From: Ixodes scapularis
Lineage: Eukaryota; Arthropoda; Arachnida; Ixodida; Ixodidae
Length of the DNA stretch: 64,000 nucleotides
Direction: 5' to 3'
NCBI RefSeq assembly: GCF_016920785.2
Contig: NW_024609836.1
Location: 64,831,930-64,895,929 of the forward strand
The translations under genes were made by a program, and so were the position numbers. The notes under the pieces are model-generated. The model saw only the letters and a program-made list of their open reading frames with translations, ran no database searches and was not told where the DNA came from. Shown here piece after piece: positions 34,701 to 42,959 of the stretch; position 1 is the first letter of the stretch, and every line of letters begins with the position of its first letter.

Positions 34701-36684
34701 TTTGCGTTCAAAAACCTCTTCGCATCCTGCGTGAATCTATCCGTGTTATCACGTTATCTGACCTGCGGGAGCGGCTCGGATCTGTGCATGTAAGATTCGG
34801 GAAGACAGTCGTGGTAGCTAGCATTTGGTGCAACAAGGAATTCAACTGCGCATGCACGTTTTGCGCTTAATTAAACCTTCTTTTGCACGTATCGTAAATT
34901 CAGAGGGACATAGTTACCTCATTGAGTTCGTGCTTACGGCGTATTTCTCCACAGTCAATGCCGGACTTAAAAAGCGTTTCAGGGCTATTCTAAGCCGGTT
35001 AGAACAGAAATTTCAGTCCTTCGTAAGACCAGAAGGCACAATAGTGTGGGGATCAAATTCGTTGGACTTCAGTGTTTCACTTTCACCGTCTGGGTTGTGT
35101 CCGAAACACATTGGAAGTATTGATGGATGACCAGATAGTCCAACATTTGCGAGTTCGTTTTTATACCTGACATGACGTTACTCGTACTTCAGGCTCGATT
35201 TTTATTACAATTTTAATTGTATATAACATTAGCAGAGTTTATTTGCCAGTTATGTTCTATTTAAAATGGTTAAGAGCCTCCAATATACCCGTTGCAGTTT
35301 TCTCGTCGTCTCAATCTACCCCGTGTCCCAATTAGCGGCCATGCTCTTTAAATCGACCGCAAAAATCGGTTTCTTAACCTATCGCGTTCCGATTTTGTAC
35401 AGCGTTGGCCACCAGGTGGTGCATTCTTTCTATAAAATTCGCAAAGAGCGAGCTTACCTGAGGAAAAGGTAAAGAAAGAAAAAGGCTTAACTCCTATGGA
35501 AACGCAGCGAAGCCACCGGTCTTCAAACCATAGGGCTGTTTGAAGACCGGTGGCTTCTCTGCATTTCCATAGGAGTTAAGCCTTTTTCTTTTTTTATCTT
35601 TTCCTTAGGTAAGTTAGCTCTTTGCTAATTCCATAGAAAAAAATTGCACCAGTTGTGGCAAACGCTGTACAAAATCGGAACGCGATAGGTTAAGAAACCG
35701 ATTTTCGCGGTCGATTTGAAGAGCCTGGCCGCTCTTTGGGACACGCAGTAGGTCGCTTTGACACTCACCATATGTTTCCGTGCATAACTTCACAAGTCGT
35801 TTTCTGCCTACGAACGTCTTTATTACTGTGCTACCATGCCCTGTGGGTTTAACGTTGCGTGTAATTGCTTTTTGGGCAGAAAACATTTAAAAAATAATGT
35901 TTGTTTTTTTCTAATTGTTTAGCAGAGCACAATTAGGGGATCAAAGGCATCCTTACAAAAACCACATGCACTTATACGGTCCATATCCTGTAATACCGTA
36001 TAAAAAACATATAACACATTATATGAATTTTTTCAACGAATGACGTACGGACCATTTGACGTTTGGCCATGGCTGTCTACCATACTTTACCTTTCACGAT
36101 AACACTTTTTTTTCACTGTCTTCAATAAATTTTCAATTATCAATCTCTTAATTGAATATTAATGGCGCACAGCACAGAAAATATATTCTGTGTATATACT
36201 TGCCGTTTATGAGATCCACTAAAATTTCTATAGTCGGCTGATAAAACTGCTTGATTTTCAGATAGGGGTGCTTTCTATGGTATTATGGGATGTTGTTGTA
36301 TGGGTACAGATCACTCCTTTTTTTTCAGAAGAGATATCTGGACGTGCCCCAGAATCATGTACAACGCTGAAGCATTCTTTCATATCTTGATTCAATGTTA
36401 CTCGCCTGGGTGTAAGTTCTTGAGACAACCATGAAGAGATGTGGGTTACTCTTTCCGAGGACATCAAGAGACTCTTGCATCAAATGAAACCACAGCATGA
36501 GCAGCTGGCCGCAGATGAACGTGACCCAGCCGCTGACTATAGGACTCTCGGGGAGCACCAGAGCATCTAGAAGCATCCAGAGGCCGCGCCAGTAGACGAC
36601 CACCAGAGGTGTCACCACCAGGATGCTCAGGAGGTGGTCGAGGAGGACCAGGGCACTCCGGACCGACACGAACTTCACGGACAT
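19178..36684 (-). CDS. fusl: Fuseless-like eight-pass membrane protein (three exons, about 355 aa)
   Basis: Exons on the minus strand: 36684-36406, 33922-33701 and 19744-19178, all joining in phase 0. The ATG at 36684 has an in-frame TAG about 57 bases upstream. The product has four repeats of a hydrophobic stretch, a WRGxWxLxD-type motif and another hydrophobic stretch: WRGLWMLLD, WRGLWLLVD, WRGLWSLLD and WRGIWMITD. That predicts eight membrane spans. Repeat 1 is in exon 1, repeat 2 in exon 2, repeats 3 and 4 in exon 3. The tail (EVYFYVDFLPLLVPEDDKK) is hydrophilic and ends at TAG 19178. In Drosophila, Fuseless is an eight-pass presynaptic membrane protein needed for calcium-channel placement at active zones; a similar neuronal role here is inference. 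I recognise the family from the repeated WRGxW motif and topology, not from an alignment. An extra small exon in the 14-kb intron 2 cannot be excluded. Confidence 0.8.
19800..20117. other. Intron 2, nothing recognised
   Basis: Non-coding start of the long intron. A GCGCCATCTATT block near 19890 also occurs inside the MITE near 625, so a repeat remnant is likely. Confidence 0.4.
20118..20387. mobile_element. Palindromic MITE with TAGACC-type ends
   Basis: ATAGACCCCTTACGAAAT at the left pairs with ATTTTCG..ATGGTCTTTTA at the right. Inner blocks GGATTATGTGCGGCCGCC and GGCGGCCGCGCATAATC are reverse complements. About 60-bp arms; non-coding. Confidence 0.7.
20388..21555. other. Intron 2, nothing recognised
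   Basis: About 1.2 kb without a supported gene or a repeat with visible ends. Only short unrelated open frames occur. Confidence 0.4.
21556..22670 (-). mobile_element. MULE-type transposon remnant with long inverted terminal arrays of 15-bp units
   Basis: The left arm (about 21566-21660) contains 15-bp units at 21566, 21581 and 21596 (CCGGATAAAATCTCA type), then GAGAAAAGCTCGCCGGCCTT. The right arm, reversed, has exact-length 15-bp units at 22647-22661, 22632-22646, 22617-22631 and 22602-22616 (CCGGAGAAAGACTCA type), then GAGAAAAGCTCACCGGCCTT. The arms match in inverse over about 100 bp. Between them lies a MULE transposase C-terminus and a T-run. The autonomous interior is mostly deleted. 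Confidence 0.75.
22012..22590 (-). pseudogene. MULE (Phantom-like) transposase C-terminal fragment
   Basis: Two frames on the minus strand. The first (22586-22374) reads FRKLCGTLDGLAFVPPVL and overlaps the terminal repeat. The second (22248-22012) reads GEYRTNNAFEGWNNALRHL followed by HCHPSVWRLLECLQQDQ. RTNNxxExWNN followed by HPxxWxxxExLxxxQ is the conserved C-terminal signature of animal Mutator-like transposases with FLYWCH fingers. The DDE core and the zinc finger are absent from this copy. The two halves are linked by a frame break near 22300. Confidence 0.7.
22975..23328 (+). repeat. Interspersed repeat, direct partner of 56720-57083
   Basis: Shared blocks in the same order include GTCCCGAAGTGGC, GGCATGCTG/CATGCTGCCGGA, GAGTGTCGCT, the AGCAGAACAGGAGTCTGC/AGCAGAATAGGCGTCTGC pair, and GTCAGGCGGAATTTTGAGGG versus ATCAGGCAGAAATCGAGGG at the end. 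Roughly 65-70% alike by eye. No protein was recognised. The open frame across 22919-23488 is probably incidental. Confidence 0.55.
23350..23600 (+). repeat. Degenerate tandem array, 15-bp period (TTTGAGCCCGTTCTC type)
   Basis: Successive 15-bp units can be counted from 23482: CATTTGAGCCCGTTC, TCGTTTCGCCCTTCT, CCACTTGGCCCTTCT, CAAAACAACCATTCT, CAAAAACATCTCGCT, TTGACCCGTCCCGTT. A higher-order copy precedes it from about 23351. The array gives a five-residue periodic translation in the open frames, which is a composition effect. Similar but inverted units occur at 33408-33636. Confidence 0.75.
23906..24367. mobile_element. Palindromic MITE, about 460 bp, TA-flanked
   Basis: ATCGGGTGTCTACGAGAAAT at the left and, reversed, ACCGAGTGTCTGCGAGAAAT at the right. 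Further paired blocks are GCCGTTCGAGCAAGATGCC and GGCATCTTGCTCGAACGGC. Arms of about 170 bp flank T-rich DNA with a 16-T run. Non-coding. Confidence 0.75.
24384..25849 (+). mobile_element. hAT-type transposon remnant, about 1.47 kb
   Basis: The left end TTAGGGTTCGGAGTTTTCGG and the right end, reversed, ATAGGGTTCCGCGTTTTCCG are matching terminal repeats. Subterminal zones on both sides are full of AAACCGATAAAAGTACGCC-like words (left 24400-24560, right 25690-25835, inverted). The interior contains the hAT dimerisation block (24827-24996). The rest of the transposase is deleted or unrecognisable. Confidence 0.7.
24827..24996 (+). pseudogene. hAT transposase C-terminal dimerisation block
   Basis: The frame reads FWWPILTQAALHLLSLPVSS then VSVERAFWKLRVIL. 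After a frameshift near 24940 it reads RARINEENLEKYMCVYYN. Leu-rich helix, then Pro, then SS..ERxFS, then a short helix ending in a basic NxENLE block is the hAT C-terminal dimerisation region. Only the last about 55 residues of the usual 600-plus-residue protein remain. Confidence 0.75.
25850..27344. other. Intron 2, non-coding with two short tandem arrays
   Basis: Between 26085 and 26140 three 17-bp units of AGTCGACGAACGCC plus three variable bases occur. At 26637-26712 ACGTTTCATGGACAC, ACGTTTCAGGGACAC and ACGTTTCATCGACAC alternate with 14-16 bp spacers, a period close to 15. The motif recurs at 55.38 kb. No gene was recognised. Confidence 0.5.
26637..26712. repeat. Short tandem array of ACGTTTCATCGACAC-type units
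   Basis: Five adjacent segments of 14-16 bp, three of them nearly identical (ACGTTTCATGGACAC, ACGTTTCAGGGACAC, ACGTTTCATCGACAC). Same kind of array as at 55376-55890. Confidence 0.6.
27437..27505 (+). repeat. tRNA-derived SINE head or decayed tRNA-like sequence
   Basis: TAGCTCAGGGGAAAGG resembles a Pol III A box. TCCGCTTCAGACGCAGCGGA can fold as an anticodon arm, and GGATTTGATCAAG sits where a B box would be but departs from GGTTCGANTCC. A functional tRNA is unlikely: there is no proper acceptor stem or T-loop. Confidence 0.45.
27762..27786 (+). repeat. Homopolymer G25
   Basis: 25 uninterrupted G. One of five C/G runs of 20 bp or more in this window. Confidence 0.95.
28054..28127. repeat. 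Near-perfect hairpin without loop (about 30-bp arms)
   Basis: Bases 28061-28090 and 28091-28121 are reverse complements with two mismatches; the axis is at ACG/TCG. Arms are purine/pyrimidine biased (GGAAGAAAACGAGAAGGGAC). A short direct repeat TGATCGGGTTAG lies at 28018 and again at 28123, flanking the hairpin. Confidence 0.85.
28325..28570 (+). repeat. Degenerate minisatellite (GATGTCCGGCGGGTACTCAGCC type)
   Basis: Five to six copies of a unit built from ATAGATATACGCGATGTCC, GGCGGGTACTCAGCCGAC and GCTGCCAGTACTCGATTGAC. Spacing is roughly 45-65 bp with internal deletions. Both strands stay open across it, which is a repeat artefact. Confidence 0.75.
28571..29470. other. Intron 2, nothing recognised
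   Basis: AT-rich sequence with no supported gene or paired repeat. Confidence 0.4.
29471..29560 (+). repeat. Tandem array of six exact-length 15-bp units (ACCATTTTGTCCGGG type)
   Basis: Units: 29471 GCCATTTTTTGAGGG, 29486 CACATTTTGATCGGG, 29501 ACCATTCTGTCCGAG, 29516 ACCATTTTGTCCGGG, 29531 ACAATTCGATCCGGG, 29546 ACGATTTTGTCCGGA. It lies about 170 bp upstream of a MULE transposase relic in the same orientation, so it may be the left terminal repeat of that element. Confidence 0.85.
29730..31076 (+). pseudogene. Phantom-like MULE transposase relic with FLYWCH-type finger
   Basis: Family blocks occur in order on the plus strand but in shifting frames. A FLYWCH-like finger comes first: LCLHIEGNNYHKQPWNANG, then WHCCRYTSLGRAASSLTEED (29775-29920), then DDHNHAPNEACKG (about 30088), the usual H-x-H-A-P following such fingers. 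Next are SADPFLITVDRSD..ILTLATRDGGERLSS (30425-30520) and AVPYIYDRLVTLHVVTDG (30555-30610), corresponding to the wFxDGTFxxxPxiYxQL region. Then comes PDIFTADFEQALMGGLRAVF (about 30725-30785), the acidic DFE block. Last is YFDATWMSG with TNNRIESIKG and HPNPFAFIDLIKRDKAQ (30880-31075), the C-terminal signature. Many frameshifts; no splice interpretation needed. The set and order of blocks make a MULE assignment fairly secure. Confidence 0.7.
32201..32227. repeat. 27-bp perfect palindrome (AAGTTGTATGTCT/AGACATACAACTT)
   Basis: 13-bp arms around a single central T. Two further partial copies of CTTAGACATACAAC lie just upstream and downstream (32180-32250), so this is a small cluster of the same word in both orientations, inside the hAT-like element. 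Confidence 0.8.
32424..32446 (+). repeat. Homopolymer C23
   Basis: 23 uninterrupted C within a pyrimidine-rich stretch (32400-32458). Confidence 0.95.
32513..33407. other. Intron 2, nothing recognised
   Basis: No supported gene. A G10 run occurs at about 33326-33335. Confidence 0.4.
33408..33636 (-). repeat. Degenerate tandem array, 15-bp period (GGACCAAATGAGAAT type)
   Basis: 15-bp units: 33436 GGACCAAATGAGAAT, 33451 GGTACGAAATGCTCA; and 33569 GGACCAAATGAGAAT, 33584 GGGACGAAAAGATAA, 33599 GGTCCAAGTGCGAAT, 33614 GGAACGTTTCGAGGT. Reversed, these resemble the units at 23350-23600. It ends 64 bp from exon 2 of the Fuseless-like gene. Confidence 0.75.
33701..33922 (-). CDS. fusl: Fuseless-like gene, exon 2 (repeat 2)
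   Basis: 222 bp, phase 0 to phase 0. The acceptor CTCTCCGTAG precedes VMGVAVITQWRGLWLLVDL. A second span (SSLGVGVAGLVIAGSLSTV) follows, then a loop ending DYFSCPSRFNTS at donor TCG/GTGGGT. There is no stop in frame. The exon encodes exactly one TM-WRGxW-TM unit. Confidence 0.85.
33923..35307. other. Intron 1, proximal part, nothing recognised
   Basis: AT-rich with long T-runs. Around 34660-34790 a block (TTCCAAAATTTACTCGATC ...GTGTTATCACGTTATCTGAC) resembles 46890-47010 (TTCCAAAATTTACTCGATC... GTGTTATCACTTGACACC), so a diverged interspersed repeat is present at both places. Confidence 0.45.
35308..35757. mobile_element. Foldback (palindromic) element, about 450 bp
   Basis: Nearly the whole length pairs with itself. 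GTGTCCCAATTAGCGGCC pairs with GGCCGCTCTTTGGGACAC. CGGTTTCTTAACCTATCGCG (35370) pairs with CGCGATAGGTTAAGAAACCG (35681) exactly, and GAAGCCACCGGTCTTCAAAC pairs with GTTTGAAGACCGGTGGCTTC around a short centre at about 35533. Arms of 220 bp. It lies inside intron 1. Confidence 0.85.
35758..36405. other. Intron 1, distal part, nothing recognised
   Basis: AT-rich with no supported element. Confidence 0.4.
36406..36684 (-). CDS. fusl: Fuseless-like gene, exon 1 (start, repeat 1)
   Basis: Opens with MSVKFVSVRSALVLLDHL, a span, then VVVYWRGLWMLLDALVLPES, a second span (SGWVTFICGQLLMLWFHL) and ends FMVVSRTYTQ. The phase-0 junction after CAG is followed by GCGAGT, a GC donor of consensus type (AG/GCAAGT-like); no GT donor fits the frame and the exon 2 phase. 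An in-frame TAG lies 57 bases before the ATG, so no longer N-terminus is available without another exon. Confidence 0.8.
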
Positions 36685-37473
36685 GGCTGCTGGCGAGTGT
36701 TCCGCGACGGCGACCGGACGACAGCGGAACCACAGTGACTAGTTGTCACCTAGACACGTCCGGACCGACGGGGCCTTGAACGTTGACGCGAGAGTTCATG
36801 CTCGTTAAAACCGATGTACCAAGGACATGTCCTAGAAGGGAAGAGACGAAGTATACCATCAGGTTTTTCGGGTACATTTTTGTATTGCATAGGTTAGACA
36901 GTGGAGAATATAATAAAATGCGATCTCATTCTCATCTTGTTCTATCTTCCTGTAGTCGCTGGTAACCGAAGAAATTTAGAGTTTGGCTTATTACGCTTCT
37001 TACTTCCAATTCTTTCTTCGACATCCCTATCGACAAATGTCACAATCTCATCGGCTGCAAAGCAATAATAATATTCTCAGGACTCGCCACACGTTTCGTT
37101 TCCTGAGCTCTCATCGACTGTTTCTTGCCTCGCGAGTCGACGGCGGCTTAATGCAAAGGCACAGCGCCTGTGTCAAACTTCCGTAGACTTGAGATTCACA
37201 AACCGGTGAAACAATATGCAGGTTTAGGAACAACGAGATTTGCTGAAGACTGTTGATGTCGCCTAAAAAGCGAATTTTTTCGTACGCGTCGTGGGACTAG
37301 GATATGTTAGAGGCGTTTTGGTCGTGCATTAACAGTCATTTCAGACGGCCAAGAAATTAGAGGCAAAAGTTGGACAGTTGCGGGTTTATCACTCCCGTAC
37401 CTTCTCTGCACATCACGAAAGGTTTATCGGAGCTGTTCTCCGCGCTGGATGTTTCCGGCACTTTCCCTATACT
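36685..37473. other. Upstream of the Fuseless-like gene; promoter not identifiable
   Basis: The first about 100 bp upstream of the ATG (minus strand) are GC-rich, as a 5' UTR would be. No clear TATA or initiator could be chosen. The rest is unassigned. Confidence 0.35.
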
Positions 37474-37704
37474 CCGCGTCACTAGTTCCGTGCAATGCAG
37501 GCGAAGGCAACGCCAAGTGAGGAGAGATGGGGCGAGGACTATGAAGGCGAGACGGGAGAGGAGGGCAATGGAGAAAGGGAGAGCACTAGGAACGTTAGGG
37601 AGGAGATGAGGTTTCTCTTCTCCTCCCCAGCCTTCCTAGTGCTTGCCCTTTTTCTCCTCGCTTGGCGTTGCCTTCTCCTGTACTGCACATAACTAGTGAC
37701 ACGG
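37474..37704. repeat. Loop-poor hairpin, about 230 bp
   Basis: The left CCGCGTCACTAGTTCCGTGC and GGCGAAGGCAACGCCAAG pair with the right CTTGGCGTTGCCTTCTCC and GCACATAACTAGTGACACGG. The centre is a purine-rich/pyrimidine-rich pair (GGGAGGAGATGAGG / CTTCTCCTCCCC). Similar in build to the palindromes at 3529, 28054 and 35308. Confidence 0.8.
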
Positions 37705-40700
37705 GGTACACTATAGAAGTTTTTGAACCATATGTTTCTGTTTGAATCATACGTTTTCGTTTTATCCGAATACAGTTCGAAGCTTGAGATGTTGGACTAT
37801 TTCTGCTAGTTGGCCCTTTTGTATTGGCACACATGTCGTGAGCTTGTGACGCGAAGAAGGAACCAACAAAAATTTGTCGTTTTGAGAAGCTCGTCCTTTG
37901 TCCACATTCGCACACCCCTACCTCGGGTTTGAAAGTGTAGATGCTGTTCAAGGTAGGGTTTGGTGTCACTCGTTCGAAGGCGCCAGGGCTCGTGCATACG
38001 CCCATTCCCCCATCGCCAGCGTCTCGTTCCCCGAAGTGGAGGCGGGAGACGAAGTAACAGGAAGGAAAAAGTAGTTGATCTATATGGCTATAAGTAGTGG
38101 TGAGGCCCGAGAGAAACGCGTCCACTGTCCCAGGTAAGAAAGGTCGGACGTGCGAAAAGAGTGCGGGTTGCACGCCAACTGTTTCGACGTTTATCTTGGT
38201 CGTTGTCCGCAGAGGAATTCAAGGTCGATGTGAAGAATGCCTACAAACTATTCTCCTTCTACTATATTACACGTTCATGTGTACCCCCTTTTTTCACAAG
38301 GTTTGTTCACAGACGCGTTGCAATATTTTTTACTGCGAACTAGATATAGCAGCCGCTTTACTGGTATGGGCGATTTTCATCACGTGTTTTTGAACCTCAT
38401 TCACGGCTTCGTTTTTAGACCGCGAGGCGCTGTGAATATCTTACTCGCTCGAGAAGGCTCACGGCGAGCGAACTTGCCACCACGGCTTTCTGTTCTAGCC
38501 GCTAGGTACTATCGATATCGCTGAAGTAGCCATTACATACAATGAATAAACTTTGGACTATGAATTCATGTTAAAGTCTGTGACAGCCCGAGAACGTAAC
38601 AGAAGCTCCGGTTCCAACGTGCAATCGTTGCCCTCTGCCGAGCTTTGGGTGCGCGTGTGACGAAGCTCTATCAAGGGCAGGTAACTCGTGCTGAATTTTT
38701 AACCAGTCACCGAGAGAAAAGGTTATTTATCTCGTGTCACCCCCTGAAGTCGGACTTTGCTGAACACGGATCGTAACCGTAACAAGAAACATTAAAGGGG
38801 CCATTGACAGCAAGCTGTTGTCGGTACACTGTTTTGCCTTATAATTATTTTTAAAAAAATAGTTAGCTTTCCTCGGCGTAGCTGATTAACAACCGGCGGT
38901 GGTAACAAACACTTATGTAGGTCAACAAGGCCCACCAATGGATCTCATATTTTACTCTTTTCTATCAATGCCTGTGCTATGATTTGATCTTGAATGGATA
39001 TTTTGTTTGAGCAGCGTAATGTGGGCACTTGAACCCCCACTTTGTGTATACACGGATATTCCACCTTGTGTCTTCTTGGCGCCGCGACAGATATGCAGGC
39101 ACAACGTGCTTAATGAAGTTGAGCTGAATCTCACCTGTCACATCATTCTTCCCGCGTTTCTTGGTAACAAAAAAGGGCAGAAGTGGCCGAAGTTAAAAAG
39201 TTTCGATGCACGACATGATTTCGAGTACATTTAGTGTTTGCTTCATTTGTATCGACGAATGTTCATTTTTTATGGTGTGGTCTGACATTTTAAACATTAG
39301 GCACACCTAGTTTTTGAAACCCCGGTTAACTCGTACTTTTTAGGAAACTCCTAATCTAAAATAATTCGTCCATTCCAAAGCAGAACTAATGTGCTTCACT
39401 TTTCAGTCTTTTTCTATAACGAAAAATGGGTGAAACCTTCTTCACAAAGAACTGATTATCTCAAACTCCCTCGGCATTTCTTCATAACCTGCAACACCTG
39501 TATAACTGATTCTTGTGTTTTCTCGTCAGCGTTGCGCGAAACATATTTAAACGTTTTTGTTAAGCAAACGTATTTATATTTTTTGTCCGTTTCGAACTAC
39601 GCGTGTTATTGCTTCAGAATGATGCATGCTATATTTAATAATCTAACTCTTTGTGCGTGTTTTTAAGCCCATTGCTTTATCCTATGACCTATAAGATAAA
39701 AAAAACTCTTGGAATGATTTCAAAGCCACACTCACACTCCTGATAGATGGTACAAAAGGCAGTCCGCAGACATTGTCTGTGTTTGTTTCATGTATGAGGT
39801 CCCATTGGTCACATAAGAACTGTCTACAGAGATGTTCAAAGTTTACGTGAACAAAACATTCTTGAGGCGTACGTATCCGCAGATAATTCTTCATCATGTC
39901 TGCAACGAGCACTGTATCGTTTGTATGACTTAGGAGCGTCGTGACTGAAGGGTCAAGGGTAGTTAGACATACACGCGTAAACGATTAAACCAAGGTGGGT
40001 CCTCTGTAAGCGGAGTTGCCGTGTGTTTTTTTTTTTTTACGCGAGCTGGCTCACATCCGTTAGTCGCGCATCCTGTCCCAGATCACGCAGGCGACACTTT
40101 CCTGTCGACAACGAGACCTCTAAATCTTGGCGTTTGACGACAACAGCTCGGGCTGTATAAGATAACGCGAAGGCAATTTAGTGCAGGGCCTCAGCTGCAA
40201 CGTGCAGTTGCCCTATAGACGCGGAGTTCGGTCACGTCGGCGGCTTACCACCGATAGAGCGCGTTTTGATGTCCTCCGGCTTTGTTGACTCCGAGGGCAG
40301 CGAAACGGACCTGCTGGACCATGGGTGCTAAAGCACCGTGCTTGGGTGCGTTTGAACGCGCCCAAGTACGTTCCCGTTTGCGGTTTTGATTTCGGAGAGC
40401 GTGTTGTTCCCGCGTGTACTTGCGGCGTTCGGAGCAATTTTAACTTGTAGCGATAAAATGCGAAGGTTTTCACCATGTACTTAAGACTATTGGTTCTGCA
40501 CGCTAGAGTATTTAATCAAATTGTTCTTGCAGGCCCCACACCGGTCGAAGTGTCCGCCTCACCGTACGGTATATTTCGACGGGGCAATCCGCTACAACTC
40601 GATTGAGGCCCGTGCGTCCGATCCTTATTCGGAAGTAACACATCAACTCAATCCTCTGACGTCACGACACCGCCGTGGCGCTGCTGTCGCCATTGCACAT

Positions 40701-40886
40701 GCGCAGTACACTCCATCTCGAGCTAGTCCGGTTCCTGCTCGTACCTGGTGCGGGAAAATGCGGGATTGCTCATCGTGAGAATGAGAACTGCCGGCCTCCA
40801 GCACGAGCTCCACGCCTTCCGTCGTGCTCTGGCTCCACGCGCGCGCACGAGGTGCAAGAAATGCCGAAGCGTTGTCGAAAGTATGC
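37705..40886. other. 3.2 kb without a recognised gene or paired repeat
   Basis: Short open frames on both strands show no family motif. A 15-bp T-run occurs near 40027. A CAGGTAAGAAAGG donor-like site near 38130 has no supported exon beside it. Confidence 0.4.
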
Positions 40887-41094
40887 GGAGCGCAAGTTTG
40901 TCTGCTTCTTGAGCAGGGGATGTGGTGACGTCAGAACGCCGAGCTCTGATTGGTTCTGATAGAAAGATAGTGGGTAGACCTCAAGGCAGCTTGCTTTGAA
41001 GTCTACCCACTATCCTTCAATCAGCTAGCCAATCAGAGCTCGCCGTTCGGACGTCACCACATCCCCTGTAAAAGAAGCAGACAAACTTGCGCTC
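40887..41094. mobile_element. Palindromic MITE, copy A1
   Basis: GGAGCGCAAGTTTGTCTGCT at the left and AGCAGACAAACTTGCGCTCC at the right are exact inverses. Then GGGGATGTGGTGACGTC pairs with GACGTCACCACATCCCC, and ATAGTGGGTAGAC with GTCTACCCACTAT around a short centre. Same family as 49191-49397. Confidence 0.85.
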
Positions 41095-41160
41095 CTAGGA
41101 TGCTCGCGCTGGACGCGGGAACACTGAAGCACGCGCCTGCTGTTTTGACCTTGTCGGTGA

Positions 41161-41303
41161 CTATAGACCTTTGCATAGCTTACCACCCGGGTGAAAAACG
41201 CTGAGTCACTGAGCTGTAGACGCATGCTCAGAGTGCCTACCACAGCCCAGCAGGCAAATATGACAGCGAGCAGAAGGCGATTTTTGCAAACGTCTATAGG
41301 GTA
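41161..41303. mobile_element. Short MITE with CTATAGACCTTTGCA-type ends
   Basis: The left CTATAGACCTTTGCA and the right TGCAAACGTCTATAG are inverted with one mismatch. The same TAGAC-type end is seen at 10979, 20118 and 42960. Non-coding. Confidence 0.55.
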
Positions 41304-42959
41304 TTCTGTCCTTATGGTGGGATGCTGTCTCTGAGCGCCTACCTCGTTGCAGGTTATTCGAGTGAAAGTTATAGACATGACAACTTGCTAGGCCTCGTTA
41401 TCAGTGGCCCTCCGCTGCCTCCGCGTGACCTCGTTTCACGCTGTCTATATACGCTTTTATTGCATTAGTGGATTAGATACAGCCATAAACGGCAACGGAT
41501 ATTACATCTACCAGGCTTTTGACTTGTCCGGGCCGAAGAAGCTAAAGTGTAGTCAGCTGAAATTAATTTTTTTTGTTGTTGTAAATTTTCTAAATGTAGT
41601 TTTCCCGTCTTGCACTGAGTTTCCCTTCATCCTGTAGAGGACAGTGCCATAATGCATGCATCTAAGGTACGATAATCTGACCAGGCAAATCTTTGTCATC
41701 ATCTTCACCTGCGCTTTTATACGTGTATATGGAGTTAAACTTCTTTGCACAGCATAAAGAACATAACGCACGCTTTAAGATACGGGCCTTTTGTTCTTAA
41801 TTGAAAGAGAAAGTGTAGGCTGTTAAACAAGAGCCAAAGAGCTTTAGAGGGACTGTAAAGCTCAATAGAAGAACAAGCGTCAAGTGCATCAGAACAATGA
41901 ATGAAATAATGCGTTAGAAAGTAGTTTTATGCATGACAGCATTAAAACGACGCAAATTACTCGTAGATAGTAAAAATTAACGCTATAGCGAACCTTTTTC
42001 ACTAAGAATCGCTTCTTTTTAAAGGTTCATCAATCAAGAATGGGCGAATAGTACAGATATGTCGTTTTTTTGTTTTTGTTTTTTGTTCTTTATGCCAATG
42101 CCCGACACTGTAACCACACAATACATATACGTCTGTTGGGGTTTTTTTTCAGTTGAAACATTAATTGGAAAGTAATTAATACAGATTAGCGGAGGCAATA
42201 CTCGTTGTTGTTCGCTTCGTTTAGATTGTGCGGACGAATGAAAGTCAAAGCTCGCGTTAATGGAAATGAACCGTAAGCAGACGGCAGTAGCGCGTGTACA
42301 TTAATTTACAAGACTTGAGTAGCACAAAGCAGTACAAAATGGAAACAAACTGTTCATCCTTTAGATGCCATCTTAGGTATGCGTCTTTCCAGTACTCATC
42401 AGCCTGGAGACAAATGTTGAGCGACCGGGGTACATGGACGCATGCGCGGAATCCTATATATCCTGCAGAAGAAAGCTATACTGCGCACGCTCAAAAGGAC
42501 TTCCACAGTCTAGTAGACAAAGAAGACAGCGCGCAGAAGGCGATAATTGAGAATGGTCTATAGGCGAGGTGATTGCTATCACTTACGGTAAGGCGATACA
42601 GCCTCGAAGCATTCTTGGTACAAGCTCGTTCCCAGGCAGTGTTTCTCAGCGGCCTTCGTGCTAATGCCTGGTCGCGATTTCCCGCCCAGCAAAGCACGTC
42701 CGGCTTGGCGTCTCCTAGGCCGGCTCGGGATGTTAACAGTGATAGCGGTCGTCATAAAACAGGAAAAGACATAGGGCAACAGACTTCTCGTCGCTAGAGG
42801 TTGTTTCTGATGTCGGTCTGGACATCGTAGCTCGATGCTTTCCTTTTCTTCTGTTTCTTTTTTTTTTTTTTTTTTTTCTACGTAGGCAACGTTTTGTTGC
42901 CTTCGGATTCAAGGTGCACATGAAGAGTCTCTTGACTTCGTCTTTTTAGAGCGTATATA
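41304..42959. other. Unassigned
   Basis: No gene. GCGCAGAAGGCGATAATTGAG...GGTCTATAGG at 42530-42566 resembles the right end of the MITE at 41161-41303 (GAGCAGAAGGCGATTTTTGC...GTCTATAGG), so a second copy or fragment ends there. Confidence 0.4.

Noticed and set aside
38100..38160. Exon ending at CAGGTAAGAAAGG
   Set aside because: A good donor alone; no upstream coding sequence with a recognisable protein.
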